Shown piece after piece: positions 30,753 through 38,857 of a stretch of 41,791 bases of DNA. Below the pieces are notes generated by a model. It saw nothing but the letters and a program-made list of their open reading frames with translations, did no database searches and was not told the origin of the DNA. Within the stretch, counting starts at the first letter, position 1; each line of letters starts with the position of its first letter. The position numbers and the translations under genes were made by a program. Source of the stretch: a virus; the IMG/VR virus record IMGVR_UViG_3300037143_000045, positions 1 to 41,791 of that record; one strand, given 5' to 3'.

Positions 30753-31139
30753 ATGAGGTACTTTCTTTATGCACTGCTGTTGAGTGCGGCCACACTTGCC
30801 GGAGCCCAGGTCAAGGGCACTATCGATTTCACACAGCCGCTGCACGGGCTAGACGGTAAGCCGATCCTGCTCACAGCGGAAAAGAACTCGCCCGCTGCTA
30901 CGCTGGGCGATGTGGCGGTGAACGCGCTCGAATCGGTGACCGATCAGGACCGTGGCCTTACCGGACAGGTGAAGTTTCAGCGTGACGAGCTGGCGCGCCA
31001 CATCTATGGCAACAAGCACGCCGTGCTGTCCATCGAAGATGTATCGCTCATCAAGGACCGCATCGGCCAGGTCTATGGACCGCTGGTGGTGGGCGCGGCG
31101 TGGCCCCTGCTCGATCCAAGCATGAAGGCGGAGAATTAG
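30753..31139 (+). CDS. phage protein with signal peptide, downstream of fibre 1
   Basis: The 128-aa product follows GAGGAGAC. It has a short Sec-type signal (RYFLYALLLSAATLAGAQ). The mature part reads IDFTQPLHGLDGKPILL, TLGDVAVNALES, then helical ELARHIY, IEDVSLIKDRIGQVYGPLVV. This second block resembles a small cytosolic phage protein (TLGxVAxNAL ... IGxxYxPLVVG) found near tail genes, here apparently fused to an export signal. Function unknown. Confidence 0.65.
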   Translation: MRYFLYALLLSAATLAGAQVKGTIDFTQPLHGLDGKPILLTAEKNSPAATLGDVAVNALESVTDQDRGLTGQVKFQRDELARHIYGNKHAVLSIEDVSLIKDRIGQVYGPLVVGAAWPLLDPSMKAEN

Positions 31140-31141
31140 CG

Positions 31142-31470
31142 GCGCAGCCAGCTGCAATTGATTGCAGAAAACCCGATGGTGGCACCAGCACTTCGCTCGG
31201 ATCGGTGACGCCCACCGGAATTACGCATACTGGCTTGACCCTCACAGGATCATGGAACGCAAACGACTATATCGGCATGGAGGTTACATCGGGAACCTGC
31301 ACGGCGTTTCAGGCCAGCCCGGAGTCTGCTCAACCAGGTCACCGCCTACGTTTCAGACTCGACTGCCTGCACGAGCGGCACGACCTACACCTCCGGCGGA
31401 TCGACAGCCTGCAAGGTCCTCTGCACGGGTGGCAACTGGGTCGAAACCGGCTACGGATACCCGTACTAAC
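31142..31470 (+). pseudogene. frameshifted remnant of a fibre C-terminal module
   Basis: No intact ORF fits this gap of about 350 bp, but two frames read as one protein. Frame A (from 31142) gives GSVTPTGITHTGLTLTGSW, NANDYIGMEVTSGTCTAFQ; from about 31320 frame B gives LLNQVTAYVSDSTACTSGTT, YTSGGSTACKVLCTGGNWV, ending GYGYPY and TAA (31468-31470). The second part resembles small Cys-containing modules at fibre tips. There is no convincing start codon, so this is probably a leftover of a replaced fibre end. Confidence 0.5.
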
Positions 31471-31490
31471 AACCGCACAAAAGGCCATCC

Positions 31491-32132
31491 ATGCAGACCA
31501 TCACCATCAACGGAACCAGCTACGGGCTGGTGACGATGCCGGCGTCGCCGGGTCCGGCCGACATCGAGATCGGCTGGAACGATCTCGTCACCCTCATGGC
31601 GTCGCCCTACACGCTGCAGCAGCAGGTGCTGCAGTGGCCTGGCGCCGACTGGTGGGATGCGAAGATCACCCTGCCGCCAATGGCGACGGCCAAAGCGGCG
31701 CCCTGGGAGGCCTTCCTCGCCGAGCTGCGCGGCCCGTTGAACGTCTTCAAGCTCGCCGATCCGCGCCACATGAAGCCGTTGGGGTCCGCCCTCGGCGTGC
31801 CGAAGATCGACAGCGGCACCTATGCGGCGACGACGTCGACGATCGGCACGACTGGCTGGCAACCCGATCAGGCGCGCGTTCTGTTGCGCGGCGATCGCTT
31901 CCAGCTCGGCTACCGCCTGCATATGGTGGTGGATTCCGATGTCAGCTCCGACAACAGCGGCGCCGCGACCATCTCCATCTGGCCTTCGCTGCGCGAGGCG
32001 CCGAGCGCCGGCGAAGCGCTGATCCTGAAGTGTCCGAAGGGACTGTTTCGCCTGCCGCAGGGACGCCGCTCGCTGCAGGCTTCGCCGCGCCGGCTGACCA
32101 CGCTCGGCTTTGCGGCGCTGGAAGTGAGGTAA
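31491..32132 (+). CDS. distal tail-type protein
   Basis: The product is 213 aa. The pattern PYTLQQQVLQWPGADWWDAK followed by ITLPPM, AAPWEAFLAELRGPLNVFKL and later FQLGYRLHMVV, ISIWPSLREAP, GLFRL occurs in tail proteins encoded between the tape measure and the tail tip protein of siphoviruses of Gram-negative bacteria. It probably forms part of the tail tip ring. One-base spacing to the next gene. Confidence 0.75.
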   Translation: MQTITINGTSYGLVTMPASPGPADIEIGWNDLVTLMASPYTLQQQVLQWPGADWWDAKITLPPMATAKAAPWEAFLAELRGPLNVFKLADPRHMKPLGSALGVPKIDSGTYAATTSTIGTTGWQPDQARVLLRGDRFQLGYRLHMVVDSDVSSDNSGAATISIWPSLREAPSAGEALILKCPKGLFRLPQGRRSLQASPRRLTTLGFAALEVR

Positions 32133-32133
32133 G

Positions 32134-32697
32134 ATGCCCCGCGATCTCGATGCAACCCTGGCCGCCGACATGGCGGGGCCCAGCTTTGCTCCGGTCGTGC
32201 TGGCGCAGTTCGGCTTCCGCTCGCAGACCATCGGCGCATGGAGCGGCCCGGGCACGCTGACATGGAACGGGATGACCTTTCTGGGCATCGGTACGCTGGG
32301 CAAAATCGGCCCGATCGGCTCCGGCACGGCCGAGGTGATGGAAAACGCGGCCTACGTCGAGATGTCCGGGATCGACGAGACGATGCTGGGCGAAGCACTG
32401 ACGGACTGCCAGCCCAATGGCCCGGTGAAGATCTGGATGGGCTCGTGGCAGAATGGCGCGCTGCACGGCACGCCGTATCTGCTGTGGCAGGGCACCATGG
32501 GGCAGCCGCAGGCGGTTCCCGATCCGGGTAAGTTCACCCTCCGGCTGGGGCTGCAAACGAAGATGGCGCAGCTCTCGCGCCCCACCTGCCGGCGCTATAC
32601 GGCAGCGGATCAGCGGCTCTACTACCCCGACGACTCGGCCTTCAACTGCGTCGAAATCCTCAACGACATTGCTCTGATCTGGGGCCAGGCGACCTAA
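32134..32697 (+). CDS. tail tip-region protein (DUF2163-like start)
   Basis: The product is 187 aa. It has a beta-rich build with GPGTLTWNGMTFLGIGTLGK, SGIDETMLGEALTD, PVKIWMG and a C-terminal LSRPTCRRYTAADQRLYYP and IALIWGQ. These blocks match minor tail proteins placed just before the NlpC/P60-like protein in lambda-like tail modules. It should form part of the baseplate-like tip. Confidence 0.75.
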   Translation: MPRDLDATLAADMAGPSFAPVVLAQFGFRSQTIGAWSGPGTLTWNGMTFLGIGTLGKIGPIGSGTAEVMENAAYVEMSGIDETMLGEALTDCQPNGPVKIWMGSWQNGALHGTPYLLWQGTMGQPQAVPDPGKFTLRLGLQTKMAQLSRPTCRRYTAADQRLYYPDDSAFNCVEILNDIALIWGQAT

Positions 32698-32702
32698 ACA
32701 AG

Positions 32703-33212
32703 ATGACCTCTCCCGTTGTTGCGAACGCGCATGCAGCCAGCGCGGCGAAGAAACTGGTGCGCGCCGAGCACTGGGCAACGCGCGCGTACCACACTTTTCT
32801 GGTCGAGCGCGCGCGGCAGCCGTTTGCCTGGGGCACGAACGACTGCGCCACCTTTGCCGCCGACGGTATCCTCGCGCTCACCGGCGTCGACATTGCCGCC
32901 GACTTCCGCGGAAAGTACACCGACGAGACCTCGGCGCTGTCTGCGATCCGCGCGATCGCCGGCGGGGCGACGATTGCGGACGCGGCGGCATGGTGCGCGG
33001 CGAAGTTTGGGCTGCCGGAGTGGAAGTATCCGCTGCTGGCGCAGCGCGGCGACCTGGTTGTGTTCACAGCGCCTGCGGAGGAGGGACAGCCGCAGCTGCA
33101 GTCCGGGCTCATCCACCTGACGGGCGCGCACGTCGTGGCGCCGGGCGCGAAGGGCTGGCACCTGATGCTGATCGGCAAACACGCGCAAATCGTAAGGAGC
33201 TGGCATGTCTAA
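32703..33212 (+). CDS. tail peptidase-like protein (NlpC/P60-like; DUF6950-type)
   Basis: The product is 169 aa. It has PFAWGTNDCATFAADGI (C near residue 55), the cysteine motif of papain-like phage proteins in this slot, and a later His-containing stretch, IHLTGAHVV. It stands exactly where lambda encodes its NlpC-like tail protein, before the J-like gene (8-bp overlap). It may cut cell-wall peptides during DNA injection. Confidence 0.75.
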   Translation: MTSPVVANAHAASAAKKLVRAEHWATRAYHTFLVERARQPFAWGTNDCATFAADGILALTGVDIAADFRGKYTDETSALSAIRAIAGGATIADAAAWCAAKFGLPEWKYPLLAQRGDLVVFTAPAEEGQPQLQSGLIHLTGAHVVAPGAKGWHLMLIGKHAQIVRSWHV

Positions 33213-36200
33213 GGCTCTGGCCGGCGCCTCCATGCTCGGCGCGGACGCGGCCCTGTGGGGGATCGCGACCGTGATGTCCGGGGGCTTCGCCGCGGCCATG
33301 GCGCCCTTCGTGAACGCGCTGGTTACGCCGCTGCTCGCCGGCGGCGTCAGCATGGAGGCGGGCGCGATCGCGCAGGCGCTGACGCAGCAGCGCGGCATGA
33401 ACATCACCACGCGGCAGCCGGCGCAGTACCGCCAGATCGTGTACGGCACGCAGCGCGTGGGCGGCGTGATCGTCTACCAGTCGACCACCGGCGGCAAGCA
33501 TGACCAGTTCAACATGGTCATCGTTCTGGCGACGCATGTGATCGAGGCCATCGAGAACCTCTATCTGGACGGCCGTCAGGTGTTCTGGAACTCCGGCACC
33601 GGCAACACCACGCGGAACGGCTACAACTTCGGCGGATCCGCGGCGACCGGCGGCGGCATCGACGGCGACGGCACCTACATCGGGCCCAACGGACAGCACT
33701 ACAACTTCGGGACGCTGGTCTACTGCGAGGCGCGCTTCGGCGACCAGGCGCAGGACGATGTGATTGGCGCCCTGACGGCCAACGACATCGCCTGGGCCAC
33801 CGGCGCGGCGGGCTCGCCCTGGCTGGGCGGCTGCGCCTATGTCTACCTGAAGGTCGAATACGACGCGGCGATGTTCCCGCAGTTTCCTGAGATTCGGTTC
33901 ACGCAGCACGGCAAGAACGACATCTACGATCCGCGCACCGGGCTCTCCGGCTACAGCAGCAACGCCGCCCTCATCGTCAACGACATCCTGAGCGGGCCCA
34001 CCTTGGGCCTGGGCGATACGACGGTCAACCAGGCGCAGCTGATCGCCGCGGCCAACGTCTGCGACGAGACGCTCGCCTGCGCCCCGACGACGGCGTATCC
34101 GGCGGGATCGCTGACCGAGGCGCGCTATGCGGCGGCATGGCACTACGACACCTCGACGCCGCCGGGCGAGGCGATCAAGGTTTTTCTGCAGGCGATGGAC
34201 GGCCGCCTGTCGCGCACCGGCGGCGAGTGGTTCCTCTGGCCGGCGTACTATCAGGGTCCGACAGCGACCCTCGATGAGAACATCCTGCTGGCGCCCCCGG
34301 AATGGCTGCCTTATCGCGAGCCGGACAAGCTGATCAACCGGGTCAACGGCACGTACATCGCGCCGAACTACCCGTACAACATCGCCGGAGACCTCTACGA
34401 CGCCAATGGCTGGTATGACGGCTCGATCCAGAACAACTTCCCCTTCGCTTTTCAGCCGACGAATTTCCCGCAATACGCGGCGGATTATCTGCACGGCTAC
34501 GCCAGCGACGACTACCTGAATCAGGACTCGGGAGCTGTCAGCAGCTGGAGCTCGACGGCGGCCTACGCGGTGGGCGATGTGGTGCTCTACGGCACCGGGA
34601 CCTCGCAGATCTATCGCGCGATCGCCGCGAGCACCAGCGTCGCGCCCTTCTCCGCCGCCGTGATCTGGAACCCGCTCACCGCCTATACCACGGGCGCGCA
34701 GGTGAGCTGCAACGGCACGCTCTACACGGCGCTGGCCGCGAGCACGGGAGCCGCGCCGGGGACCTCGCCCAGCGACTGGCAGCCGGCGCCATGGATTCCC
34801 TACAGCAACCAGCTGCCGCTCGAGCTGGAGCTCAAGGCGGTGCTCTCCGTCTCCCAGGCGCAGCGGCTGGCCAAGATCGAGTTGCTGCGCAACCGCTGGC
34901 AGGGCACGGGCTCGCTGAAGATGAAGATCGCGGGCTACGCGCTGCAGGCGATGGACACCTTCACGCAAAACTTTACGCCGTTCGGCTGGACGGGCAAGCT
35001 GCTCGAGGTGGCCGGCGAGCCGCAGTGGGCCCTCGAGGGCGGCGAGGTTGACAACGACGGCAAAGTGCAGTCGCCGCCGCAACTGACGGTGACGGTGCCT
35101 GTGGCGGAGACCGATACCACGGTGTACGAATGGTCGATCAGCGAGGAACTCACCGTCTACGACGTGCCCACCACGGTGAATCAGGCGCCTTACATCCCTG
35201 CGGCGCCAACGGCCATGTCCTGCACCTCGGGCGCGTCGACCGCCGTGCAGGGCGCGGACGGCGTGGTGATCCCGCGGGTGCTGGTGGAGTGGACCGATCC
35301 GCTGGACGTGTACGTCACCCAGATTCAGGTGCAGTACCGGCTGAACGGGACGACGCAGTGGATCCAGTCGCAGAACGTCGCCGTGGGGCTGGGGCAGGCC
35401 TACGTGACCGGCGTGGTGTCGGGGCTGGCTTATGACTTCCAGATCCGCTCGCTGCGCGCCAACGGCGCGACATCGGCCTGGACGCAGCAGCTGAATTACA
35501 CGGTGAGCCTGTCGCTTTCCGTCTCCAGCACCAGCGGGCAGCCGGTCGCGCCCGCGGGCACGCTGGTGGCGCAGGCGCTTTCCGGTGGCGGCGCGCAGAT
35601 TTTAGTCGCGGCCTTCAGCTGGACTCCCGCCGGCACGACGCTTTATTTCACGCCCAGCCCTTCCACGATCACCGGGCTGGCGCAGGGCCAGACGTACTAC
35701 GTGTACTTCGTCGATCCGAGCTTCGCCGGCGGCACGATCGTGCCGATCGCCACGCAGAATGTAGCCGACTTCCAGAACAAGATCGGCTATCTGCTCATCG
35801 GAACGATCATGACGCCGACCTACACGCCGCTCTATCGGCCGACGAGCTTCAGCGATGTCGGCGCCCAGACGAGCCTGGGCCCGGCATACGCTTACGACGG
35901 CAACATCTTGACCTCGGCGCTGGTTTCCGGAAACTGGAGCTATTTCTACTCCACGATGGAAACCTATCTCGGTGACTGCATCTGGAGCGGTTTCCCGGCC
36001 ATCGCGCTGGCCGCCGCGGCGAACCTGAACGTGACGCTGCAGCCGCTGGGTCCGGGCGGGTCGAGCGGGACCACCGGCGCCATCACCGTGATCGCGCATG
36101 TGGGCGGAACGTCGACGACGCTGGGCACCTTCACGGGCGCTGCCGCGACGCAGACGCTGCAGCTGAGCCTGCCCTCGGGAACGAATCTGGGCACGGTGAG

Positions 36201-36294
36201 CCTTGAAGTGCAGGCGCAGTCGACGAATGCATCGCCGCCGGCGAACGGAACGGGCAATGAAGCGGTCTACGTGTACGAGATCTGGGTGCAATAG
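33205..36294 (+). CDS. J-like tail tip / host specificity protein
   Basis: The product is 1029 aa. The N-terminal part has QALTQQRGMNITTRQPAQYR and IVYGTQRVGGVIVY, typical of siphovirus tip attachment proteins, with segments related to the gp27-like hub. At residues 448-528 there are two tandem CBM5/12-like units (AYAVGDVVLYG and AYTTGAQVSCNG, each with W and Y-x-A-x-AAST). About 660-770 is a fibronectin type III domain (VEWTDPLDVYVTQIQVQYRL). The C-terminal about 250 residues are beta-rich and probably receptor-binding. Confidence 0.85.
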   Translation: MSKALAGASMLGADAALWGIATVMSGGFAAAMAPFVNALVTPLLAGGVSMEAGAIAQALTQQRGMNITTRQPAQYRQIVYGTQRVGGVIVYQSTTGGKHDQFNMVIVLATHVIEAIENLYLDGRQVFWNSGTGNTTRNGYNFGGSAATGGGIDGDGTYIGPNGQHYNFGTLVYCEARFGDQAQDDVIGALTANDIAWATGAAGSPWLGGCAYVYLKVEYDAAMFPQFPEIRFTQHGKNDIYDPRTGLSGYSSNAALIVNDILSGPTLGLGDTTVNQAQLIAAANVCDETLACAPTTAYPAGSLTEARYAAAWHYDTSTPPGEAIKVFLQAMDGRLSRTGGEWFLWPAYYQGPTATLDENILLAPPEWLPYREPDKLINRVNGTYIAPNYPYNIAGDLYDANGWYDGSIQNNFPFAFQPTNFPQYAADYLHGYASDDYLNQDSGAVSSWSSTAAYAVGDVVLYGTGTSQIYRAIAASTSVAPFSAAVIWNPLTAYTTGAQVSCNGTLYTALAASTGAAPGTSPSDWQPAPWIPYSNQLPLELELKAVLSVSQAQRLAKIELLRNRWQGTGSLKMKIAGYALQAMDTFTQNFTPFGWTGKLLEVAGEPQWALEGGEVDNDGKVQSPPQLTVTVPVAETDTTVYEWSISEELTVYDVPTTVNQAPYIPAAPTAMSCTSGASTAVQGADGVVIPRVLVEWTDPLDVYVTQIQVQYRLNGTTQWIQSQNVAVGLGQAYVTGVVSGLAYDFQIRSLRANGATSAWTQQLNYTVSLSLSVSSTSGQPVAPAGTLVAQALSGGGAQILVAAFSWTPAGTTLYFTPSPSTITGLAQGQTYYVYFVDPSFAGGTIVPIATQNVADFQNKIGYLLIGTIMTPTYTPLYRPTSFSDVGAQTSLGPAYAYDGNILTSALVSGNWSYFYSTMETYLGDCIWSGFPAIALAAAANLNVTLQPLGPGGSSGTTGAITVIAHVGGTSTTLGTFTGAAATQTLQLSLPSGTNLGTVSLEVQAQSTNASPPANGTGNEAVYVYEIWVQ

Positions 36295-36369
36295 GTGATT
36301 GGGTACGTGCAGGAGATTCCGCAGCCGCGCGATCTGACGGCAATCGAGTTATGGGGCGAGGAGGAACGT

Positions 36370-36624
36370 ATGCAGACGAACCTGAAAGCGGTGCTGATTG
36401 CGCCGGAGACCATCGAACAGTGGCTGACCGAGGGGAGCCGGCGGGCCTTCAAGGTGACCACCGGGCTGCCCGCCGGCGCCGCGCTGATGCGGATCGACCG
36501 CTGGGACGGCCGAACCTTTCGCGCAATCTTCCATCACCCGTCGTTTCCGCTCGCCGATCCGTTCGGCGAGATCGAGCTGCTCGATGTGCGGCTGCAGGAT
36601 CTCTCGCTGGCCGCGAGCAGCTGA
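36370..36624 (+). CDS. hypothetical protein after the J-like gene
   Basis: The preferred start is ATG 36370, with AGGAGG five bases upstream (84 aa). A GTG at 36295, touching the J-like stop, would add 25 residues without a ribosome site. It has a mixed alpha/beta pattern, LKAVLIAPETIEQWLTEGSR and LMRIDRWDGRTFRAIFHHP. Unrecognised; position suggests a tail-associated or accessory role. Confidence 0.6.
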   Translation: MQTNLKAVLIAPETIEQWLTEGSRRAFKVTTGLPAGAALMRIDRWDGRTFRAIFHHPSFPLADPFGEIELLDVRLQDLSLAASS

Positions 36625-36630
36625 GGCAGC

Positions 36631-36879
36631 ATGACGCTGGCCGAAGCACAGGCGCGCGTGTGCAGTTACGAGCGCTTTCTCCTGAAGGCAATCGAAGGCG
36701 CCGACAAGAAGGAGCAGCGCTGGTGGGCATCGCGGCTGCTGGCGGCCGAAGGCGAACGGGCACGGATTCTATGCTGCCGCAACGAGCATCCGGACCGGCT
36801 TCGCGGGGTGCATCGAGCCCGCGCGCGCTACGCCAGAAAGGCGCCTGAGCCATGGTCCTGGATGACGGTCATGGACTGA
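36631..36879 (+). CDS. small basic hypothetical protein
   Basis: The 82-aa product is helical and Arg-rich (YERFLLKAIEGADKKEQRWW, RGVHRARARYARKAP). It lies six bases after the previous gene and just before the second fibre. Function unknown; coding status rests on spacing and lack of a better frame. Confidence 0.5.
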   Translation: MTLAEAQARVCSYERFLLKAIEGADKKEQRWWASRLLAAEGERARILCCRNEHPDRLRGVHRARARYARKAPEPWSWMTVMD

Positions 36880-36894
36880 AGAGGAGGAAGGGCG

Positions 36895-38217
36895 ATGAGG
36901 AACATCAGGGAGGTTTCGATGCAACGCTGGATGCTGGGATACGCGCTCGCCGCGCTGCTGCTGCTGCCGTGTGCCTTTGCGCAAACGGGCACGGTGACGG
37001 TGTCCGCCTCGGGGTTGGTCAAGTACACGCCGGCGGGAGCGACGCCGCTCGACAATGCCACGATCACCTTCGCGCCGACGACGGCCGCCGGCGCGCCGAT
37101 CGCGTATCAGATCGACGGCAACGGACAGGCGATGGATCTGCCGACGTCGGCGCAGGTGAGTGGCGGCGTGTTTTCGGTCATGCTGCCTGACACGAACCTC
37201 ACTTATCCGCAGAACGTCTGCTTCGCGATCACGATCACCGATAACAACAGCGGCAACGTGCTGCTGGGAGGGCAAAATTCGGGGTATGGCTGCGTCCAGC
37301 CGGCATGGAATACAACGACGCCGAACACCTGGTGCCAGAGCGGCATCTGCAATTTCGATCAGTATCCGCCCACGTCGAGCGCAATCGCGCTGCTGGCGAC
37401 CGGGCCAACCGGACCCACTGGAGCTACAGGCCCAGCGGGACCCACCGGACCCACGGGCTTGACAGGGGCTGCGGGAACTAACGGCACGAATGGAGCGACA
37501 GGGGCCACGGGTCCAACCGGAGCAACAGGCCCCACAGGCCCAACGGGTGCGGCTGGTCCTAACAGTGTGAGCACGAGCACCACCACGACACTCACGGGGC
37601 TGCTCAAGGGCAACGGGGCGAATGTCGGCGCGGCCACGGCGGGCACAGACTATGCAACGCCCGGTGGTAATGTGGCGACAGCGACGGCTCTGGCCGCTAC
37701 TCCGGGTCAGTGCCCCGCAGGACAAATTGCCACGGGCGTAACGGCGGCGGGTACGGCGAATTGTACAGCAACGCCCACGGTGACGCAGTTAACGGCCACA
37801 TCGCCCACCGCGATCACGAACGCCAACTGCCTCGCGGCGACTACGGTGAGCACGCCATGCGTGGCGTATCAGGGGACGTTTACCGCTCAAGGGTTGTCGG
37901 GTGGAACTGGGACAATCACGCTTTATACCTCTAACGCTCCGGCAAACGCAACGTTTCAATTCTGTCCCGAAATCTATCTCACTACAGCCGCCTCAACCGC
38001 AACGTTGATTTCCAACGGAAGCTGGACCAGTCCTGGGGGGGCTGTCATCACAAATAGGAGTTTCACTTCAAACGGCGCTACCCCCGTCGGGCTGATTTCC
38101 GTTGCTTGCTTCGATTTCACGGTGAAGGCAAATACTTCAGCAACCCTCTCAGTCTTCGCATCGGGGAGCGGCTCTCCGGTCTGGGAGACGGAGCCGGTGG
38201 TCATCCGCCTGCACTAA
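36895..38217 (+). CDS. exported collagen-like fibre / adhesin 2
   Basis: Two starts are plausible: ATG 36895 (after GAGGAGGAAGGG) and ATG 36919 (after GGAGG), which matches the first fibre's start better. A Sec signal peptide ([20 protein letters not shown]) is followed by an N-terminal domain homologous to fibre 1 ([27 protein letters not shown]) but without its insert. Then come 18 Gly-X-Y triplets (37402-37563, mostly GPTG, GATG, GPAG) and a beta-rich C-terminal head with three conserved Cys. It may be a receptor-binding or surface protein; the shared signal peptide argues against a purely cytoplasmic assembly route. Confidence 0.75.
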   Translation: MRNIREVSMQRWMLGYALAALLLLPCAFAQTGTVTVSASGLVKYTPAGATPLDNATITFAPTTAAGAPIAYQIDGNGQAMDLPTSAQVSGGVFSVMLPDTNLTYPQNVCFAITITDNNSGNVLLGGQNSGYGCVQPAWNTTTPNTWCQSGICNFDQYPPTSSAIALLATGPTGPTGATGPAGPTGPTGLTGAAGTNGTNGATGATGPTGATGPTGPTGAAGPNSVSTSTTTTLTGLLKGNGANVGAATAGTDYATPGGNVATATALAATPGQCPAGQIATGVTAAGTANCTATPTVTQLTATSPTAITNANCLAATTVSTPCVAYQGTFTAQGLSGGTGTITLYTSNAPANATFQFCPEIYLTTAASTATLISNGSWTSPGGAVITNRSFTSNGATPVGLISVACFDFTVKANTSATLSVFASGSGSPVWETEPVVIRLH

Positions 38218-38289
38218 CCGGACTAGCAGGGGCTCTCATTTTCGGAGAGGAAGGGAGGTCGCGGACAATTCGCCAGAGCTAGGCGGAAT

Positions 38290-38317
38290 GCGGGAGGCGC
38301 GCCGTGCGCGCTCCCGC
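38290..38317 (+). terminator. strong hairpin between fibre 2 and the minus-strand operon
   Basis: GCGGGAG (38290-38296) pairs with CTCCCGC (38311-38317), with a GCGCG/CGCGC inner stem. The plus-strand tail is TTCTGCTTT. It can stop the late operon and may also act on the converging minus-strand transcript. Confidence 0.65.
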
Positions 38318-38324
38318 TTCTGCT

Positions 38325-38528
38325 TTATTTCAGCTTCTCTTTCTCGGGCCGGGCCTGAAAAAGCCCGCGCGGCGGATCCAGAGACGAACTTGTACCACGC
38401 AGTACATTCCTCTCGAAAGCGGCTATGAACTGATCGACCCACGCGTCAGCGTCCTCATGAGTAATTCCGTTCAATTCCATAAGTCTCCGGATGGCGCGCT
38501 CGCGTGCGAGGGACAGGAGGTCGCTCAT
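38325..38528 (-). CDS. 67-aa partner of the RHH regulator
   Basis: This is on the minus strand, and its ATG (38528-38526) overlaps the RHH stop as ATGA. The product is MSDLLSLARERAIRRLMELN, then GITHEDADAWVDQFIAAFER and a tail ending EKEKLK. It is predicted all-helical. Its last six residues equal those of the RHH protein because a 21-bp DNA segment is repeated. A toxin-antitoxin-like or co-regulator role is possible, but there is no catalytic motif. Confidence 0.6.
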   Translation of the reverse strand: MSDLLSLARERAIRRLMELNGITHEDADAWVDQFIAAFERNVLRGTSSSLDPPRGLFQARPEKEKLK

Positions 38529-38547
38529 TTCAGCTTCTCTTTCTCGG
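38327..38547. repeat. 21-bp direct repeat, exactly 200 bp apart
   Basis: ATTTCAGCTTCTCTTTCTCG and a final G occur at 38327-38347 and 38527-38547. They form the 3' ends of both minus-strand genes, encoding the shared EKEKLK tail and stop region. They may reflect an ancestral gene duplication or a recombination scar. Confidence 0.85.
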
Positions 38548-38686
38548 CCAGCGTGCGCAGCGCGCGGCGCAGCACTTCGGCGCGGCTCAGGAGGCCGGTT
38601 TTCTTCTGCAGCCGGGCCAGCAGCGCGAGATCCTCGGCGGTGAAGCGGACCGGGAAGGCCGGGTCGCGTCCTTTTTTCGCGGGCAT
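38525..38686 (-). CDS. ribbon-helix-helix (CopG/Arc-like) DNA-binding protein
   Basis: This short gene (53 aa, minus strand) reads MPAKKGRDPAFPVRFTAEDL, then ALLARLQKKTGLLSRAEVLR and RALRTLAEKEKLK. The strand FPVRF, helix LALLARLQKKTG and helix SRAEVLRRALRTLA form the classic ribbon-helix-helix fold. Such small proteins bind DNA as dimers, usually to repeated sites in their own promoter. It faces the integrase gene across about 170 bp holding repeated TAACG and CCAGTGT motifs, so autoregulation and control of integrase are likely. Confidence 0.75.
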   Translation of the reverse strand: MPAKKGRDPAFPVRFTAEDLALLARLQKKTGLLSRAEVLRRALRTLAEKEKLK

Positions 38687-38691
38687 GGGCA

Positions 38692-38785
38692 CCAGTGTAA
38701 CGCATCTAACGCCAGTGTGGTATATACAGGGTACATACCCATGCTAGAGTCCGTCTCAGTCTCGCAGGCAGCCGGCATAACGTTA
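38692..38785. promoter_or_regulatory. candidate RHH operator region between regulator and integrase
   Basis: CCAGTGT is repeated at 38692 and 38712, exactly 20 bp apart (two helical turns). TAACG occurs at 38698, 38707 and 38778, the last within a palindrome TAACGTTA (38778-38785). A TATATA lies between (38720s). The region holds both divergent promoters. Repeated short sites are what RHH proteins bind. Confidence 0.45.
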
Positions 38786-38857
38786 CGCACGCTTCTCGGC
38801 AGGAAGGTTCTCGGCCTCCGCTGTGCGTACACCGGCACACGCGGGAGGGGCGTGTCA

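Noticed and set aside
33109-35082. Long minus-strand ORFs (for example 657 aa here, 555 aa at 14062-15729, 544 aa at 3269-4903, 503 aa at 1452-2963)
   Set aside because: Each lies antisense to a recognised phage gene, is Arg/Ala/His-rich, shows no domain, and arises because stop codons are rare opposite GC-rich codons.
28005-38217. Diversity-generating retroelement acting on the fibre genes
   Set aside because: The two similar fibre starts suggested a template/variable pair, but no reverse transcriptase gene is present and the differences are not limited to adenines.
38504-38857. N-terminal extension of the integrase ORF upstream of 38858
   Set aside because: It runs antisense through the RHH gene and has no ribosome site. 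The start after GGGAGGGG gives a normal integrase length.
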